DNA of 64,000 nt. It comes from Tsukamurella conjunctivitidis (lineage in GTDB: Bacteria > Actinomycetota > Actinomycetes > Mycobacteriales > Mycobacteriaceae). The position numbers and the translations under genes were made by a program. The stretch lies in the NCBI RefSeq assembly GCF_007858475.1, contig NZ_VIGX01000010.1, positions 50,072 to 114,071 on the forward strand. The letters run 5' to 3'. Position 1 is the first letter of the stretch. Every line of letters starts with the position of its first letter. Positions 7,240-17,222 of the stretch are shown here, in pieces. The notes under the pieces were generated by a model. That model ran no database searches. It saw only the letters and a program-made list of their open reading frames with translations, and had not been told where the DNA came from.

Positions 7240-8940
7240 TCAGTTCTCCCGGTTCCGACGCAGGACGTCCATCAGGCGCTCGTCGTCGAGCGCGGCCAGT
7301 TCGGTGACGATCGACCCGTCGTCGGCGTGCACACCGAGAAGCGCCTTGCGGCGGTGCATCTCGTCGATGTGCTCTTCGATGGTGGTCGCCGTCGTCAGCG
7401 TGGTCACGGTGACGGGCCGGTCCTGACCGATGCGGTGCGCGCGGTCCGTCGCCTGCGCCTCGACCGCCGGATTCCACCATCGGTCGTAATGCAGTACCTC
7501 GCTCGCCCGGGTGAGGGTGAGGCCGGTGCCGCCCGCCTTGAGGCTCATCACGAGGATCCCCGGACCGGCACCGGACTGGAAGTCGTCGGCGATCGCGGAT
7601 CTCTCGGCGAGGGACAGGCCACCGTGGAAGAACGGGACCGTGGTCCCCAGCACGGAGCCGGCGGCCGCCGCGAGCAGCTCGCCCGTCTCCCGGTACTGGG
7701 TGAAGACCAGAGTCGGCCGGTGCGCCGCGACGTTCGCCCCGAGGATCTCCATCGCGACATCGAGCTTGCCGGACCGTCCCGGCTCCCAGGACGGCGCGGC
7801 ACCGTCGAGCAGGCCCGGATGGTTGCAGATCTGCTTGAGTCCGGTGAGCACCGCGAGGAGACGGCCGTGGCGCTCGAGCCCGCTGCCGAAGCCGTCGTCC
7901 GCGGCGCGGGCGAGGACCGCGTCGTAGCGGCGCGCCTGCTCGTCGGTGAGGTCGCACAGCACGGGGTTGTCGATCTTCGGGGGCAGGGCGCCGGCGGCGC
8001 GGTCCTTGGTGCGGGCCAGCATCACCGGTGCGACGGCGGCGCGCAGGCGTCGCAGGGCACCGTCGTCCCCGGATTCGACGGCCCGGGTGAAGCGGCGCCG
8101 GAAGACCGCCTTCACAGGGAACATTCGCGGCGCGACGACCCGCAGGATCGCCCACAGGTCATCGAGCGAGTTCTCGATCGGCGTGCCGGTGAGGGCGATC
8201 CGGAACCCGGCGTCGAGATCTCGTGCTGCGCGCGACACCTGCGTCCGCGGGTTCTTCAGGGTGTGTGCTTCGTCGAAGACGACCGCTGTCCACCGGGTGG
8301 TCGCGAGCTCCGCCGCCGAGAGGCGGAGCCGGGCGTAGGAGACGACCGTGACCTCGCCCTGCAGCGCCGGCGCGAACCGGGCGATCTCCCGCCGCCAGTT
8401 GGTGGCGAGGCTCGTGGGGCACACCACCAGGTGGGGCCCCGGGCCGAGGCGGGTGAGCGCGCCGATCGCCTGCAGGGTCTTGCCGAGGCCCATCTCGTCG
8501 GCGAGGAGCGCGCCGCCGTGATCGTGCAGCGTCCGCAGCAGCCAGGCGACGCCGGCGGACTGATAGGGGCGCGGCTTCGCGTCGAGGTCGCCGGCGAGCG
8601 ATGCCGCCGTGGCGGCGGTGTCGGCGAAGGCGCGGACCGCGTAGGCGGCGGACGTGACGGCGGTCCCCGTCGGATCGGGCTCGGCGTGCGCCGCGATCGG
8701 CAGCAACGCCTCCTCGCCGCGGCCCCGCGCGCTCCACGCGGTGAGCGAGGCGGACGGTCGTGCCCGCTCGGGCAGGGCCGTGACGTCGACGACGTCGCAG
8801 CGCACGTCCCGGACGGCGAGCGCGCCGTCCACGGGAACGACCAGCGGGAGAACGGTGCTGCGCGCCGGATCGTCGAGATGGTGCGAGGACCAGAGGGCGA
8901 ACTGGTGGAGGTCGGGGAGGTACGTGACTTCGAGGCTCAG
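7240..8940 (-). CDS. SNF2-family DEAD/DEAH ATPase (helicase-like translocase)
   Basis: This protein of about 566 residues is a DNA-dependent SNF2 ATPase. Motif I is DEMGLGKT, motif II is FDEAH, motif III is LTGTPIENS, and motifs V-VI are SLKAGGTGLTLT and TDRAHRIGQ. The start is uncertain. GTG 8832 is the first canonical start, but coding-like sequence (SLEVTYLPDLHQFALW) continues upstream of it. A CTG at 8940 is preceded by GAAGGA with a 6-nt gap, so I extend the gene to that CTG; 8832 is the conservative choice. It is shorter than the roughly 1000-residue HelZ type and lacks most of the N-terminal accessory region. It is followed after 1 nt by the SWIM gene and is divergent from a TetR gene. 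Confidence 0.88.
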   Translation of the reverse strand: MSLEVTYLPDLHQFALWSSHHLDDPARSTVLPLVVPVDGALAVRDVRCDVVDVTALPERARPSASLTAWSARGRGEEALLPIAAHAEPDPTGTAVTSAAYAVRAFADTAATAASLAGDLDAKPRPYQSAGVAWLLRTLHDHGGALLADEMGLGKTLQAIGALTRLGPGPHLVVCPTSLATNWRREIARFAPALQGEVTVVSYARLRLSAAELATTRWTAVVFDEAHTLKNPRTQVSRAARDLDAGFRIALTGTPIENSLDDLWAILRVVAPRMFPVKAVFRRRFTRAVESGDDGALRRLRAAVAPVMLARTKDRAAGALPPKIDNPVLCDLTDEQARRYDAVLARAADDGFGSGLERHGRLLAVLTGLKQICNHPGLLDGAAPSWEPGRSGKLDVAMEILGANVAAHRPTLVFTQYRETGELLAAAAGSVLGTTVPFFHGGLSLAERSAIADDFQSGAGPGILVMSLKAGGTGLTLTRASEVLHYDRWWNPAVEAQATDRAHRIGQDRPVTVTTLTTATTIEEHIDEMHRRKALLGVHADDGSIVTELAALDDERLMDVLRRNREN

Positions 8941-8968
8941 GGCGTGTCCTTCGCGGGAGTCTAATAGA

Positions 8969-9006
8969 GTACGTTGTACGGAGTACTCGAACAGTGTACA
9001 CAGTAC
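8969..9006. promoter_or_regulatory. GTAC-repeat operator between SNF2 and TetR genes
   Basis: The tetranucleotide GTAC occurs five times, at 8969, 8976, 8983, 8996 and 9003. The start-to-start spacings are 7, 7, 13 and 7. Positions 8991-9004 (ACAGTGTACACAGT) form a near-perfect palindrome. The array covers the short divergent promoter region and is the likely operator of the TetR-family gene that follows. It may also regulate the helicase/SWIM pair. Confidence 0.55.
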
Positions 9007-9014
9007 GGAGAATG

Positions 9015-9803
9015 ATGTCGATGAATCCCGAGGACGAGGGTCGCGCGCTGGTCAGGCTCCTGTGGAGGTCCGAAGCGGAGGAGCCCGTCCGGGCCCGCAA
9101 GGGGCCCAAACAGCGGCTGACCGTCGACGAGGTGGTGGACTCGGCCATCGATCTCGCCGACGCGGAGGGCCTCGGCGCGGTGACCGTGCGCGCCCTCAGT
9201 GCGCGCCTGGGAGTAGGGCCGATGAGCGTCTACACCTACGTGCCGACCCGCGACGTGCTCGTGGCCCTCATGGTGGACGCGGTCGCGCTCGCGCAGCCTC
9301 CGGTCGAGCGCCTGGCGACGCTGCGCGACTCCCTCGTGGCCGCCGTCCGGGCGCGGCGGGACGAGTACCTCGCGCACACGTGGCTGCTCGACGCGCCGTC
9401 GTGGCGCGACGTCCTCGGGCCGGGACGGATCGGGCAGTACGAGGCGCAGCTCGCGCTGCTCGAGGAGCTACCGATCAGCGATCTCGAACGCGACTGGCTG
9501 ATCGTGCTGTTGGAGAGTTTCGCCGCCGGCGCGGCGCGCAGCTCCGGTGCGCGCGGGGCCGCCTCGCGCCCCATGACCGACGCGCAGTGGTGGGAGGTCG
9601 TGGGTCCGGAGCTGGCGGCGATCATGCCGCCCGGCCGGTACCCGCTCGCGGGGCGTGTCGGCACCGCGGTTGGCGAGCACTACAGCGCGCCCGGCGATCC
9701 CGACGCCGGCTTCGCACTGGGGCTCGAAGTGCTGCTCGACGGCCTCGAGGCGCGGATCCCGGGTCTGCGGGAGGGGACCGCGCGGGACCTCAGCGCCACG
9801 TGA
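9015..9803 (+). CDS. TetR-family transcriptional regulator
   Basis: This repressor of about 262 residues has an N-terminal helix-turn-helix near residues 35-80 (VDSAIDLADAEGLGAV, VRALSARLGVGPMSVYTYV) and a longer C-terminal ligand domain of the tetracycline-repressor class. There is an N-terminal extension of about 25 residues rich in charged residues. The start is chosen among ATG codons at 9012, 9015 and 9021; GGAG at 9007-9010 is the only ribosome-site candidate and fits 9015 or 9021. It is divergent from the SNF2 gene across GTAC repeats that are probably its own operator. Its 3' end overlaps the convergent DUF402 gene by 14 nt. The ligand is unknown. Confidence 0.85.
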   Translation: MSMNPEDEGRALVRLLWRSEAEEPVRARKGPKQRLTVDEVVDSAIDLADAEGLGAVTVRALSARLGVGPMSVYTYVPTRDVLVALMVDAVALAQPPVERLATLRDSLVAAVRARRDEYLAHTWLLDAPSWRDVLGPGRIGQYEAQLALLEELPISDLERDWLIVLLESFAAGAARSSGARGAASRPMTDAQWWEVVGPELAAIMPPGRYPLAGRVGTAVGEHYSAPGDPDAGFALGLEVLLDGLEARIPGLREGTARDLSAT

Positions 9804-10599
9804 TCGGCGCGCCCTCCGCGGCGAGCCAGGCGTCGACGCTGTGCCCGTGCGCCGCCGTGCCGGCGACGGCTCGCGCTGCCGCGTGCACCGCGCGCTCCGC
9901 ATCCGGCGCGCTCACCAGTTCCGCGGCGGACGCGGCGAGCAGCTCGTCGACGTCGATCAGCTCGATCGGCCGGCCCGGGTGCTCGACCAGGTCGAGGTAC
10001 CAGTCCTCGGTGTGCCAGACGTTCCCGTCGCGCCACACGCGGGCGACGTCGAGGTACACCCGCTGGTCGCGCTCGTTGCCCCGCGTGAAGTGGAAGACCG
10101 TCGCGCGCAGGTCGAACGCGGGCAATAGCCAGGACTCGATGGCATCGAAGCGGGGGTGGTCCGCGCGACGGAAGACGTACAGGCCGAAGGGCGTCTCCCG
10201 GAACTCCTCGACCTCGCGGACGAAGCCCTTGGGGTCGGTGTTCGTCATGGCCGGCGGGTCGAAGACCTCGCGCTTGGGCGGGTGCACCGCGCCGTCGTCG
10301 AGCGCGGCGTCGTCCGCCAGGCGCAGCACCAGCGTGACCTCGGTGCTTCCCCGAGGCCGGCCGGCGACGGCGCCCGACGGCCGGAACCCGTGGCGGCGCA
10401 GCAGCGCGCCGAGCTCGTCGTCATGCGAGCGCACGAGGATCCCGTCGAGGCCGGACGCCCGCTCGCGGGCCGCCGCGAGGAGCGCGGGCACGGCGTCCTC
10501 GGCCGCGTCGAGCACGGTCAGGTCGAGCCAACCGCCGCCCACCGCGCCGATGGCCGCCGCCCCGTCGACGGTGAGCTCGAAGGTCTCGTCCGTATCCAT
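9790..10599 (-). CDS. DUF402-domain protein with a GNAT-like N-terminal segment
   Basis: This 269-residue protein has a C-terminal DUF402 fold. The segment HPRFDAIESWLLPAFDLRATVFHF is in two blocks of conserved acidic and aromatic residues, followed by VWHTEDWYLDLV and LIDVDEL. DUF402 proteins include nucleoside di/triphosphate phosphatases, so a nucleotide- or RNA-linked hydrolase is possible. The first 110 residues include GILVRSHDDELGALLRRHGF, which resembles the last part of an acetyltransferase fold but is too short to be active. ATG 10599 starts the compact protein. A DUF402 gene near uvrB is in keeping with mycobacterial gene order. The function is not established. Confidence 0.7.
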   Translation of the reverse strand: MDTDETFELTVDGAAAIGAVGGGWLDLTVLDAAEDAVPALLAAARERASGLDGILVRSHDDELGALLRRHGFRPSGAVAGRPRGSTEVTLVLRLADDAALDDGAVHPPKREVFDPPAMTNTDPKGFVREVEEFRETPFGLYVFRRADHPRFDAIESWLLPAFDLRATVFHFTRGNERDQRVYLDVARVWRDGNVWHTEDWYLDLVEHPGRPIELIDVDELLAASAAELVSAPDAERAVHAAARAVAGTAAHGHSVDAWLAAEGAPITWR

Positions 10600-10700
10600 T
10601 CGTCCACGATACGACCCCTCGCGGGGATTCCCGGACGGCCGCGTCGCCCGGGGGCCAGCGTGGGACTGCCGGCCTGGACACCCCACGTACGATCTCAGCC

Positions 10701-11732
10701 GTGCCCCAGTACCTGCTCCTGACCGCACCCGCCGCCAACCGCGTCTACGCCGAGGCCGCGGCGTCGATGGTGCGCGCCGAGCTGACCGTGCTCAGCCGCG
10801 CCGCGCTGGCCGGCCGGGTCGGCCCCGTCGAGACCGCGACCGTCGCCGGCGTCGAATACCTCGCCTTCGAGGCCGACGAGCTGACCGCCCGTGACTTCGC
10901 CTTCCTCGGCCTGGCATCGGCGTTCTACGCGCTGTACGAGGCCGACGGTGAGCTGTTGCGTCCCGTGGCGGTGCCCTCGCCCGACCGGTATCCGTCGGAT
11001 CTGCTCACGATCCTCAAGTACCAGGGCAAGACGAACGAGCAGTTCACGCGCCTCGTGCTCAACGTGACCGCGGCATCGACCGCCCGGCCCGGCGGACTGC
11101 TCGACCGCACGCTGCGCGTGCTGGACCCGGTGTGCGGCAGGGGCACGACGCTGAGCCAGGCCGTCATGTACGGCCTGGACACGGTGGGCATCGACGTCGA
11201 CACCAAGGACTTCGAGCTCTACAGCTCCTTCTTCACCACGTGGCTCAAGGACCACCGGTTCAAGCACGCGGCGTCCACCACGCCGGTGCGGCGCGAGAAG
11301 TCGGTGATCGCCAAGAAGTACGAGGTGGACTTCGCGGCGGAGAAGGCCGACTATCTGGCGGGGAAGAAGCAGTCCCTGACCTTCTACGCCGCCGACACCC
11401 TTGTGACCTCCCAGCTGGTGAAGCCCGGCACCGTCGACGTGGTGATCGGGGACCTGCCCTACGGCGTCCAGCACGGCAGCCGCGGCCCCCGCGGACTGGT
11501 GCGCAACCCGCTCGATCTGCTCGAGGCCGCGCTGCCGGGCTGGGCCGGCAGGTTGCGCACCGGCGGCGCCATGGGACTGGCGTGGAACACCCGCGTCGCG
11601 CCCCGGGTGCGGGTGGCGGAGCTGCTCGAGTCCGCGGGCCTGACGGTGCTCGACGGCCCCGGCTACGACGATCTGCGGCACCGCGTGGACCGGGCGATCA
11701 CCCGGGACGTGATCGTCGCGCGCAAGGACTGA
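10701..11732 (+). CDS. TRM11-family SAM-dependent methyltransferase
   Basis: This 343-residue protein is a predicted RNA or DNA methyltransferase of the TRM11 type. The SAM-binding motif [14 protein letters not shown] lies near residues 136-149 and the catalytic N/D-PPY-type motif IGDLPYGVQ near residue 250. TRM11 relatives methylate guanosine N2 in tRNA. Here the N-terminal region ([25 protein letters not shown]) is not a recognisable THUMP domain. The GTG start at 10701 is only 101 nt from the divergent DUF402 start. The uvrB promoter lies right after the stop. The substrate is unknown. Confidence 0.75.
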   Translation: MPQYLLLTAPAANRVYAEAAASMVRAELTVLSRAALAGRVGPVETATVAGVEYLAFEADELTARDFAFLGLASAFYALYEADGELLRPVAVPSPDRYPSDLLTILKYQGKTNEQFTRLVLNVTAASTARPGGLLDRTLRVLDPVCGRGTTLSQAVMYGLDTVGIDVDTKDFELYSSFFTTWLKDHRFKHAASTTPVRREKSVIAKKYEVDFAAEKADYLAGKKQSLTFYAADTLVTSQLVKPGTVDVVIGDLPYGVQHGSRGPRGLVRNPLDLLEAALPGWAGRLRTGGAMGLAWNTRVAPRVRVAELLESAGLTVLDGPGYDDLRHRVDRAITRDVIVARKD

Positions 11733-11757
11733 GGGAGCGCCGCCGCTCGCGGCGAAC

Positions 11758-11780
11758 TTGTCGGTGGGGCGGCCTAGGCT
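11758..11780 (+). promoter_or_regulatory. PafBC (RecA-independent) DNA-damage promoter of uvrB
   Basis: TTGTCGGTG at 11758-11766, an 8-nt spacer and TAGGCT at 11775-11780 match the RecA-NDp consensus TTGTCRGTG-N8-TANNNT exactly. These promoters are activated by PafBC in mycobacteria. The -10 box ends 6 nt before ATG 11787, which implies a leaderless uvrB mRNA induced by DNA damage. Confidence 0.85.
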
Positions 11781-11786
11781 GGTCCC

Positions 11787-13949
11787 ATGGCATTCGCGGC
11801 AGAGCAACCGGTGGTGGCGCACTCCGAGCATCGGCCCATCGGGGAGATCGAGCGGGCGTCGGCCGAGTTCACGGTGGTCAGCGAGTACGAGCCGGCGGGC
11901 GACCAGCCCACGGCCATCGCCGACCTCGAACGCAGGCTGAAGGCGGGCGAGCGGGACGTGGTGCTGCTGGGCGCCACCGGAACGGGCAAGTCGGCCACCA
12001 CGGCCTGGCTGATCGAGAAGGTGCAGCGGCCCACGCTGATCATGGCGCCGAACAAGACCCTCGCGGCGCAGCTGGCGAACGAGTTGCGGGCGATGCTGCC
12101 GCACAACGCGGTCGAGTACTTCGTCTCGTACTACGACTACTACCAGCCCGAGGCGTATATCGCGCAGTCCGATACGTACATCGAGAAGGACTCGTCCATC
12201 AACGACGACGTGGAGCGGCTCCGGCACTCCGCCACCTCGTCGCTGTTGTCGCGGCGGGATGTCGTGGTGGTCGCCTCGGTGTCGTGCATCTACGGTCTCG
12301 GCACCCCGCAGAGCTACCTCGACCGGTCGGTCCAGCTCGAGGTGGGGCAGGAGGTCGACCGGGACGCGCTGTTGCGCCTGCTCGTCGACGTGCAGTACAG
12401 CCGCAACGACACGGCCTTCACCCGGGGCTCGTTCCGCGTCCGCGGCGATACCGTCGAGATCATCCCCTCCTACGAGGAGCTCGCGATCCGGATCGAGTTC
12501 TTCGGAGACGAGATCGAGGCGCTGTACTACCTGCACCCGCTCACCGGCGACATCGTGCGCCAGGTCGACGACCTGCGCATCTTCCCCGCCACGCACTACG
12601 TCGCCGGTCCCGAGCGGATGGCCCGTGCGATCGAGGGCATCGAGGCCGAGCTCGAGGAGCGTCTGGCGGAGTTCGAGCGCCAGGGGAAGCTGCTCGAGGC
12701 CCAGCGGCTGCGGATGCGCACGCAGTACGACGTGGAGATGATGCGCCAGGTCGGCTTCTGCTCCGGCATCGAGAACTACAGCCGGCACATCGACGGGCGC
12801 GAAGCGGGCTCCGCGCCGGCCACCCTCATCGACTACTTCCCGGAGGACTTCCTCCTGGTGATCGACGAGTCCCACGTGACGGTTCCGCAGATCGGTGCGA
12901 TGTTCGAGGGCGATGCATCGCGCAAACGCAACCTCGTGGACTTCGGCTTCCGGCTGCCCTCCGCCGTCGACAATCGCCCGCTGACCTGGGAGGAGTTCGA
13001 GGGCCGGATCGGGCAGACGGTGTACCTGTCCGCGACGCCGGGCCAGTACGAGCTCGGCCAGACCGGCGGCGAGTTCGTCGAGCAGGTGATCCGCCCCACG
13101 GGGCTGGTGGATCCGCAGGTGGTCATCAAGCCGACCAAGGGGCAGATCGACGACCTCATCCACGAGATCCGCGATCGCACCGAGAAGGACGAGCGGGTCC
13201 TCGTCACCACCCTCACCAAGAAGATGGCGGAGGACCTCACCGACTACCTGCTCGAAGCGGGTATCCGCGTCCGGTACCTGCACAGCGACATCGATACGCT
13301 GCGCCGCGTGGAACTGCTGCGGCAACTGCGGCTCGGCGAGTACGACGTGCTGGTCGGTATCAACCTGCTCCGTGAGGGCCTCGACCTCCCCGAGGTCTCG
13401 CTGGTCGCGATCCTCGACGCCGACAAGGAGGGCTTCCTCCGTTCCACCACCTCGCTCATCCAGACGATCGGCCGCGCGGCCCGCAACGTCTCGGGGGAGG
13501 TGCACATGTACGCCGACAAGGTGACCGAGTCGATGCGCGTCGCCATCGAGGAGACCGAGCGCCGACGGGAGAAGCAGATCGCCTACAACAAGGAGATGGG
13601 CGTCGACCCGAAGCCGCTGCGCAAGAAGATCGCCGACATCCTCGACCAGGTGTACACGGAGGCCGACGACACGGAGCAGGCGATCGGCGGCTCGGGCCGC
13701 AACGCTACTCGCGGCCGGCGCGCCCAGGGCGAGCTGCGCTCGGCGTCCGCCGTGAGCGCCGGCATGTACGAAGGTGAGGACGTGAAGTCGATGCCGCGGG
13801 CCGAGCTCGCGGACCTGATCTCCGAGCTCACCGATCAGATGATGAACGCGGCGCGCGAGCTGCAGTTCGAGCTCGCGGGCCGCATCCGCGACGAGATCGC
13901 CGATCTGAAGAAGGAACTGCGCGGAATGGACGCCGCCGGTTTGCAATGA
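11787..13949 (+). CDS. uvrB: Excinuclease ABC subunit B
   Basis: UvrB is the damage-verification ATPase of nucleotide excision repair; it is loaded by UvrA and recruits UvrC. The 720 residues include an N-terminal extension of about 20 residues, the Walker A motif [10 protein letters not shown], and the DNA-binding beta-hairpin [10 protein letters not shown]. Helicase motif VI is QTIGRAARN, and a C-terminal UVR motif (residues about 675-715, [15 protein letters not shown]) makes the UvrC contact. ATG 11787 has no Shine-Dalgarno sequence but stands 6 nt after the -10 box of a PafBC-type promoter. The same promoter type precedes uvrA in this window, so the two subunits should be co-induced. Confidence 0.97.
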   Translation: MAFAAEQPVVAHSEHRPIGEIERASAEFTVVSEYEPAGDQPTAIADLERRLKAGERDVVLLGATGTGKSATTAWLIEKVQRPTLIMAPNKTLAAQLANELRAMLPHNAVEYFVSYYDYYQPEAYIAQSDTYIEKDSSINDDVERLRHSATSSLLSRRDVVVVASVSCIYGLGTPQSYLDRSVQLEVGQEVDRDALLRLLVDVQYSRNDTAFTRGSFRVRGDTVEIIPSYEELAIRIEFFGDEIEALYYLHPLTGDIVRQVDDLRIFPATHYVAGPERMARAIEGIEAELEERLAEFERQGKLLEAQRLRMRTQYDVEMMRQVGFCSGIENYSRHIDGREAGSAPATLIDYFPEDFLLVIDESHVTVPQIGAMFEGDASRKRNLVDFGFRLPSAVDNRPLTWEEFEGRIGQTVYLSATPGQYELGQTGGEFVEQVIRPTGLVDPQVVIKPTKGQIDDLIHEIRDRTEKDERVLVTTLTKKMAEDLTDYLLEAGIRVRYLHSDIDTLRRVELLRQLRLGEYDVLVGINLLREGLDLPEVSLVAILDADKEGFLRSTTSLIQTIGRAARNVSGEVHMYADKVTESMRVAIEETERRREKQIAYNKEMGVDPKPLRKKIADILDQVYTEADDTEQAIGGSGRNATRGRRAQGELRSASAVSAGMYEGEDVKSMPRAELADLISELTDQMMNAARELQFELAGRIRDEIADLKKELRGMDAAGLQ

Positions 13950-14102
13950 CCTGCGAATCGCGTTACACAGGTCGCACCGGTGTGTCCCCTGCCGCAAACT
14001 GCCTGTTCCCGGGGACAATGAGGCTATTGTGTCGGAGAAGTATTGCCAGGGCATTCCCGTGGCAGAACTCCGCTGGAGAAATGTAGAGAAAGAGGAGACT
14101 CG

Positions 14103-14546
14103 ATGAGTGGCTACAGCACGATCGTCGTCGGCACCGACGGCTCGGAGTCGTCGCTGCGCGCCGTGGAGCGCGCCGCTGCACTGTCCGGCGACGCGAAGCT
14201 GGTGATCGCCTGCGCCTTCCTGCCCAGCGAGGGCGCCGATCCCGCGGCCGCCGACATCCTGGGCGCCGACGCGTACCAGCTGCAGGGTGCGAACCCCGTC
14301 AACGACATGCTGCGCACCGCCGAGGGACGCGCCGTCAAGGCCGGCGCCACCAACGTCGAGAAGCGGGCCATCAAGGGGCAGCCGGTGGACGCCCTGCTCG
14401 ATCTGGTCAAGTCGCTGCCCGAGCCGGCTCTGCTCGTCGTGGGTAACAAGGGCATGAACTCCCTCACCGGCCGGCTGCTGGGCTCGGTGCCCTCGGATGC
14501 GGCCCGCAAGACGTCCGTGGACATCCTCATCGTCCACACCACGTAG
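14103..14546 (+). CDS. Universal stress protein (Rv1636-like)
   Basis: This 147-residue cytoplasmic USP-fold protein starts with [17 protein letters not shown]. It carries the nucleotide-binding signature G-x2-G-x9-G-S, seen as [18 protein letters not shown] near residues 118-135. Its size and its position between uvrB and uvrA match the M. tuberculosis protein Rv1636, which binds cAMP. A cAMP-buffering or stress role is therefore plausible. ATG 14103 has AGGAG 8 nt upstream; the 153-nt gap after uvrB leaves room for its own promoter. It converges with the HelD-like gene, whose stop is 8 nt away. Confidence 0.9.
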   Translation: MSGYSTIVVGTDGSESSLRAVERAAALSGDAKLVIACAFLPSEGADPAAADILGADAYQLQGANPVNDMLRTAEGRAVKAGATNVEKRAIKGQPVDALLDLVKSLPEPALLVVGNKGMNSLTGRLLGSVPSDAARKTSVDILIVHTT

Positions 14547-14554
14547 TACCCGCC

Positions 14555-16870
14555 TCAGGCCTCCAGAGCGCGCAGCGCGCGCGGCAGCGACCCGGACGTG
14601 ACCACGGTCAACGTCTGGGTCGCTCGCGTCAGGGCCACATACAGGTCGCGGAGCCCGCGATCGAACTCCACCTCGGCGGGCTCTCCCACGATCAGGCCCG
14701 GTTCCACCACGATCACGTGATCGAACTCCAGGCCCTTGGAATCCCGCACGCTCATCACCCGCACGCTCGGGGCCGTCAGGCGGCGCAGCGGGGCCACGAG
14801 GCTCGACGGAGCCAGCACCGCCGTCAGGCGGTCCTCGTCGCGCGGGAGCTCGTCGCGCACGGCTTCGACGAGAGGGCGGTCCCCGTCGACCCGGACCAGC
14901 CGCGGTGGTTCGGCTCCCGCTCGCACCGAGGTCGGCGGCGACAGCGCCGGATCGATCTCGGCCAACACGTCCGCCGCGAGGTCCATGATCTCCTCGGGCG
15001 TGCGGTAGTTCACCGTCAGCTCCGATACGGAGAACCGGCCGGGGACGTACGGGTCGAGGGCCTCGCCCCAGCTGGTCATCCCCGCCGCGTCGCCGGTCTG
15101 CGCGGTATCGCCGACCAGCGTCATCCAACGGTTCGGGCTGCGTCGCATCAGCATTCGCCACGCCATCGCCGAGAGTTCCTGCGCCTCATCGACGATGACG
15201 TGGCCGAAGGTCCACGTCCGGTCGTCGCGGGCGCGGTCGGCGGTGGAGTTGAACTCGCGCACCGTCTGCCGCTGTGCGAGCTGCTCGGCATCGATCAGGT
15301 CGTACGCCATGAGGATCTCGGCGTCGAACTCGTCGTCCAGGTCCTGGGGCGCCGAGCCGGTCAGGATGTCGAGTGCCTCCTGCGCCTCCTCGAGACGCTG
15401 CCGCCACTGGCGCTCCGCCTCGTCGGCGTCCGCGTCGTCGTCCCCCAGGAACTCGGCGATCTCGTCGAGTAGCGGTGCGTCGGCGGGGGAGAAGGCGGGC
15501 TTGCCGTCCGCCCCCGTCGTGGGCGCCCGGCGGAGTTCGGCGCGCTCCGCATCGGTCAGGTCCGGGGCGGCTTCGGTGAGCCGGTCCTCGTCGCGCAGCA
15601 GCTCCGTCAGGACGCGCTGCGGCGTCAGGGCCGGCCACAGCTGATCGAGGGCACCGAGGACCTCGCGATCCTGCGCCAGTTCGTCGCGGATGTCGGAGAT
15701 GTCGGTGCGGGAGAGCAGCATCGTGTTGTCCACCACTGAGGAGCCGATCGTCGCCGCGTGCTGTGCGGCGAGGGCGTCCAGCGCGGACTGCCGGAAGATC
15801 GCGCGCGCCGTGTTGTGGGGCCGCCGCGACGAGCGGGCGCGCCCCCGCGCCCGGGTGGCGAGCTTCTTGTCGATCGTGAGGGGGTAACCGTCGAACTTCA
15901 GCACGATGGGCTCGTCGGGCACCGTCTGCCACCCCCGGACCGCCTGCTTGAGTACCTCGACCATGGCGGTCGAGCCCTTCAGGCGCGCGGCCGCCGCCGT
16001 GTCCTCCAGTGTCGCGACGACCCCGGGGAACAGGTCGCCGATGGTGCTCAGCAGGACACCCGTCTCACCGAGGCTGGGGAGCACCTGACTGATGTAGTTG
16101 AGGAAGGTCTCGTTGGGACCGACGATGAGGACGCCCGTGCGGGAGAGGTTCTGCCGGTAGGTGTAGAGCAGGTACGCGGCGCGGTGGAGCGCAACGGCCG
16201 TCTTGCCCGTGCCCGGCCCGCCCTGCACGACGAGGACGCCGCGGTGCTCGGACCGGATGATCGCGTCCTGCTCCCGCTGGATCGTCTCGACGATGTCGGC
16301 CATGTGTCCGTTGCGCGCCCGGTTCAGCGCGTCCACCAGCGCGGACTCCCCGGCCACGTTCGAGCCGAGGCCCTGCCCGGCGTCGTCGAACTCCGCACCG
16401 GTCAGGGTGAGCCGCTCCGCGACCACCCCGGTGAGGTCGCGGCCCCGTGTCCGGACGTGCCGGCGCACCGCGACGCCCTCCGGCTGCGCGGGCGTCGCCA
16501 GGTAGAACGGGCGGGCCAGCGGCGCCCGCCAATCGAGTAGGAGCGTGGAGAGGTCGTCGTCGTCATCGAGGACACCGATGCGGCCGATCCGCCGGACGGC
16601 GTCGGCAGTGCCGCCGTGTGCGCCGTCGGCCATATCGAGCCGGCCGAAGTAGAGGTTCTGCTCCGCCGCGTCGTACTTCGCGATGTCGTCCGTGTAGAGC
16701 TGGTGATACGAGTCCCGCTCGGAGATCTCCTGCGGGTTCTCTCCGACCTCCTGCAGGTTGTCGGCCCGTCGGCGGTTCGCGGTGCTCCGCATGGCATCGA
16801 TCCGGGCGTACACGCGATCGAGGTGGGCCTGCTCCTCGGCGAGCAGGGGATCGACGGCGTCGGTGGTCAC
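14555..16870 (-). CDS. helD: HelD-like superfamily 1 ATPase (RNA polymerase-associated)
   Basis: This protein of about 771 residues is a UvrD/Rep-like ATPase of the HelD class, which releases stalled RNA polymerase from DNA or nucleic acid. The N-terminal coiled coil begins [17 protein letters not shown]. The Walker A motif is [19 protein letters not shown] near residue 215. The Walker B motif is [14 protein letters not shown]. Later motifs include [24 protein letters not shown] and [15 protein letters not shown] 16870 is chosen because GAGGAG lies 4 nt upstream; ATG 16918 is the longer alternative. Some actinobacterial HelD forms protect against rifamycins; whether this one does cannot be told from sequence alone. 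Confidence 0.85.
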   Translation of the reverse strand: MTTDAVDPLLAEEQAHLDRVYARIDAMRSTANRRRADNLQEVGENPQEISERDSYHQLYTDDIAKYDAAEQNLYFGRLDMADGAHGGTADAVRRIGRIGVLDDDDDLSTLLLDWRAPLARPFYLATPAQPEGVAVRRHVRTRGRDLTGVVAERLTLTGAEFDDAGQGLGSNVAGESALVDALNRARNGHMADIVETIQREQDAIIRSEHRGVLVVQGGPGTGKTAVALHRAAYLLYTYRQNLSRTGVLIVGPNETFLNYISQVLPSLGETGVLLSTIGDLFPGVVATLEDTAAAARLKGSTAMVEVLKQAVRGWQTVPDEPIVLKFDGYPLTIDKKLATRARGRARSSRRPHNTARAIFRQSALDALAAQHAATIGSSVVDNTMLLSRTDISDIRDELAQDREVLGALDQLWPALTPQRVLTELLRDEDRLTEAAPDLTDAERAELRRAPTTGADGKPAFSPADAPLLDEIAEFLGDDDADADEAERQWRQRLEEAQEALDILTGSAPQDLDDEFDAEILMAYDLIDAEQLAQRQTVREFNSTADRARDDRTWTFGHVIVDEAQELSAMAWRMLMRRSPNRWMTLVGDTAQTGDAAGMTSWGEALDPYVPGRFSVSELTVNYRTPEEIMDLAADVLAEIDPALSPPTSVRAGAEPPRLVRVDGDRPLVEAVRDELPRDEDRLTAVLAPSSLVAPLRRLTAPSVRVMSVRDSKGLEFDHVIVVEPGLIVGEPAEVEFDRGLRDLYVALTRATQTLTVVTSGSLPRALRALEA

Positions 16871-16949
16871 GGGGCTCCTCGTGGACGGCAGCGATGAATC
16901 AGACCGTCCATTGTCCACGATCCGCGGAATCCGCGCTGTGACCCCGACG

Positions 16950-17222
16950 TCACCGCCGGATGATCGTCCTCACCATGAGGTAGCCGAGCAGGAGGGTGAA
17001 GGCCAGGAGGATGAGTCCGACCGCGAGACTCGTTCCGTCCTGGCGGTCGACGAAGGCGTAGCCGACGGAGGGCACACCGATGAAGGCGAGGAGGAACAGT
17101 ATCGCCGCCGCGCGCCGCGTCCGCCGGTTGTCGGGCGGGGGAGTCTCGACGTCGCCCGTGCTGAGGCGCTTGCGTGCGCTGACCGGGTCGACCCGGGTTT
17201 CGTCGTCCGGAGCGGGGTTCAC
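16950..17222 (-). CDS. Small two-span membrane protein
   Basis: This 90-residue protein has a charged N-terminal cytosolic stretch (DDETRVDPVSARKR, PPDNRRTRRAA) and two hydrophobic segments (about residues 38-58 and 68-87), ending in basic residues MVRTIIRR. The GTG start overlaps the stop of the FAD-monooxygenase gene by 4 nt (GTGA), so it is probably translated by coupling. I do not recognise the family. The composition suggests an inner-membrane hairpin. Confidence 0.7.
   Translation of the reverse strand: MNPAPDDETRVDPVSARKRLSTGDVETPPPDNRRTRRAAAILFLLAFIGVPSVGYAFVDRQDGTSLAVGLILLAFTLLLGYLMVRTIIRR

Noticed and set aside
7240-8832. Restriction or defence system involving the SNF2/SWIM pair
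   Set aside because: No nuclease, methyltransferase or other defence gene adjoins the pair, so a defence role has no support in this window.
13950-14102. Possible DosR-type site before the universal stress protein
   Set aside because: The stretch CCCGGGGACAATG has part of the motif, but the second half-site is missing. No clear promoter elements could be fixed.
10695-15161. Very long open frame on the minus strand, antisense to the methyltransferase, uvrB and stress-protein genes
   Set aside because: It is an artefact of high GC: the plus-strand genes have clear families and the antisense frame shows only low-complexity Arg/Gly/Val sequence without motifs. Other long antisense frames (21417-24995, 37076-40954) fail for the same reason, except for the real genes at their downstream ends.
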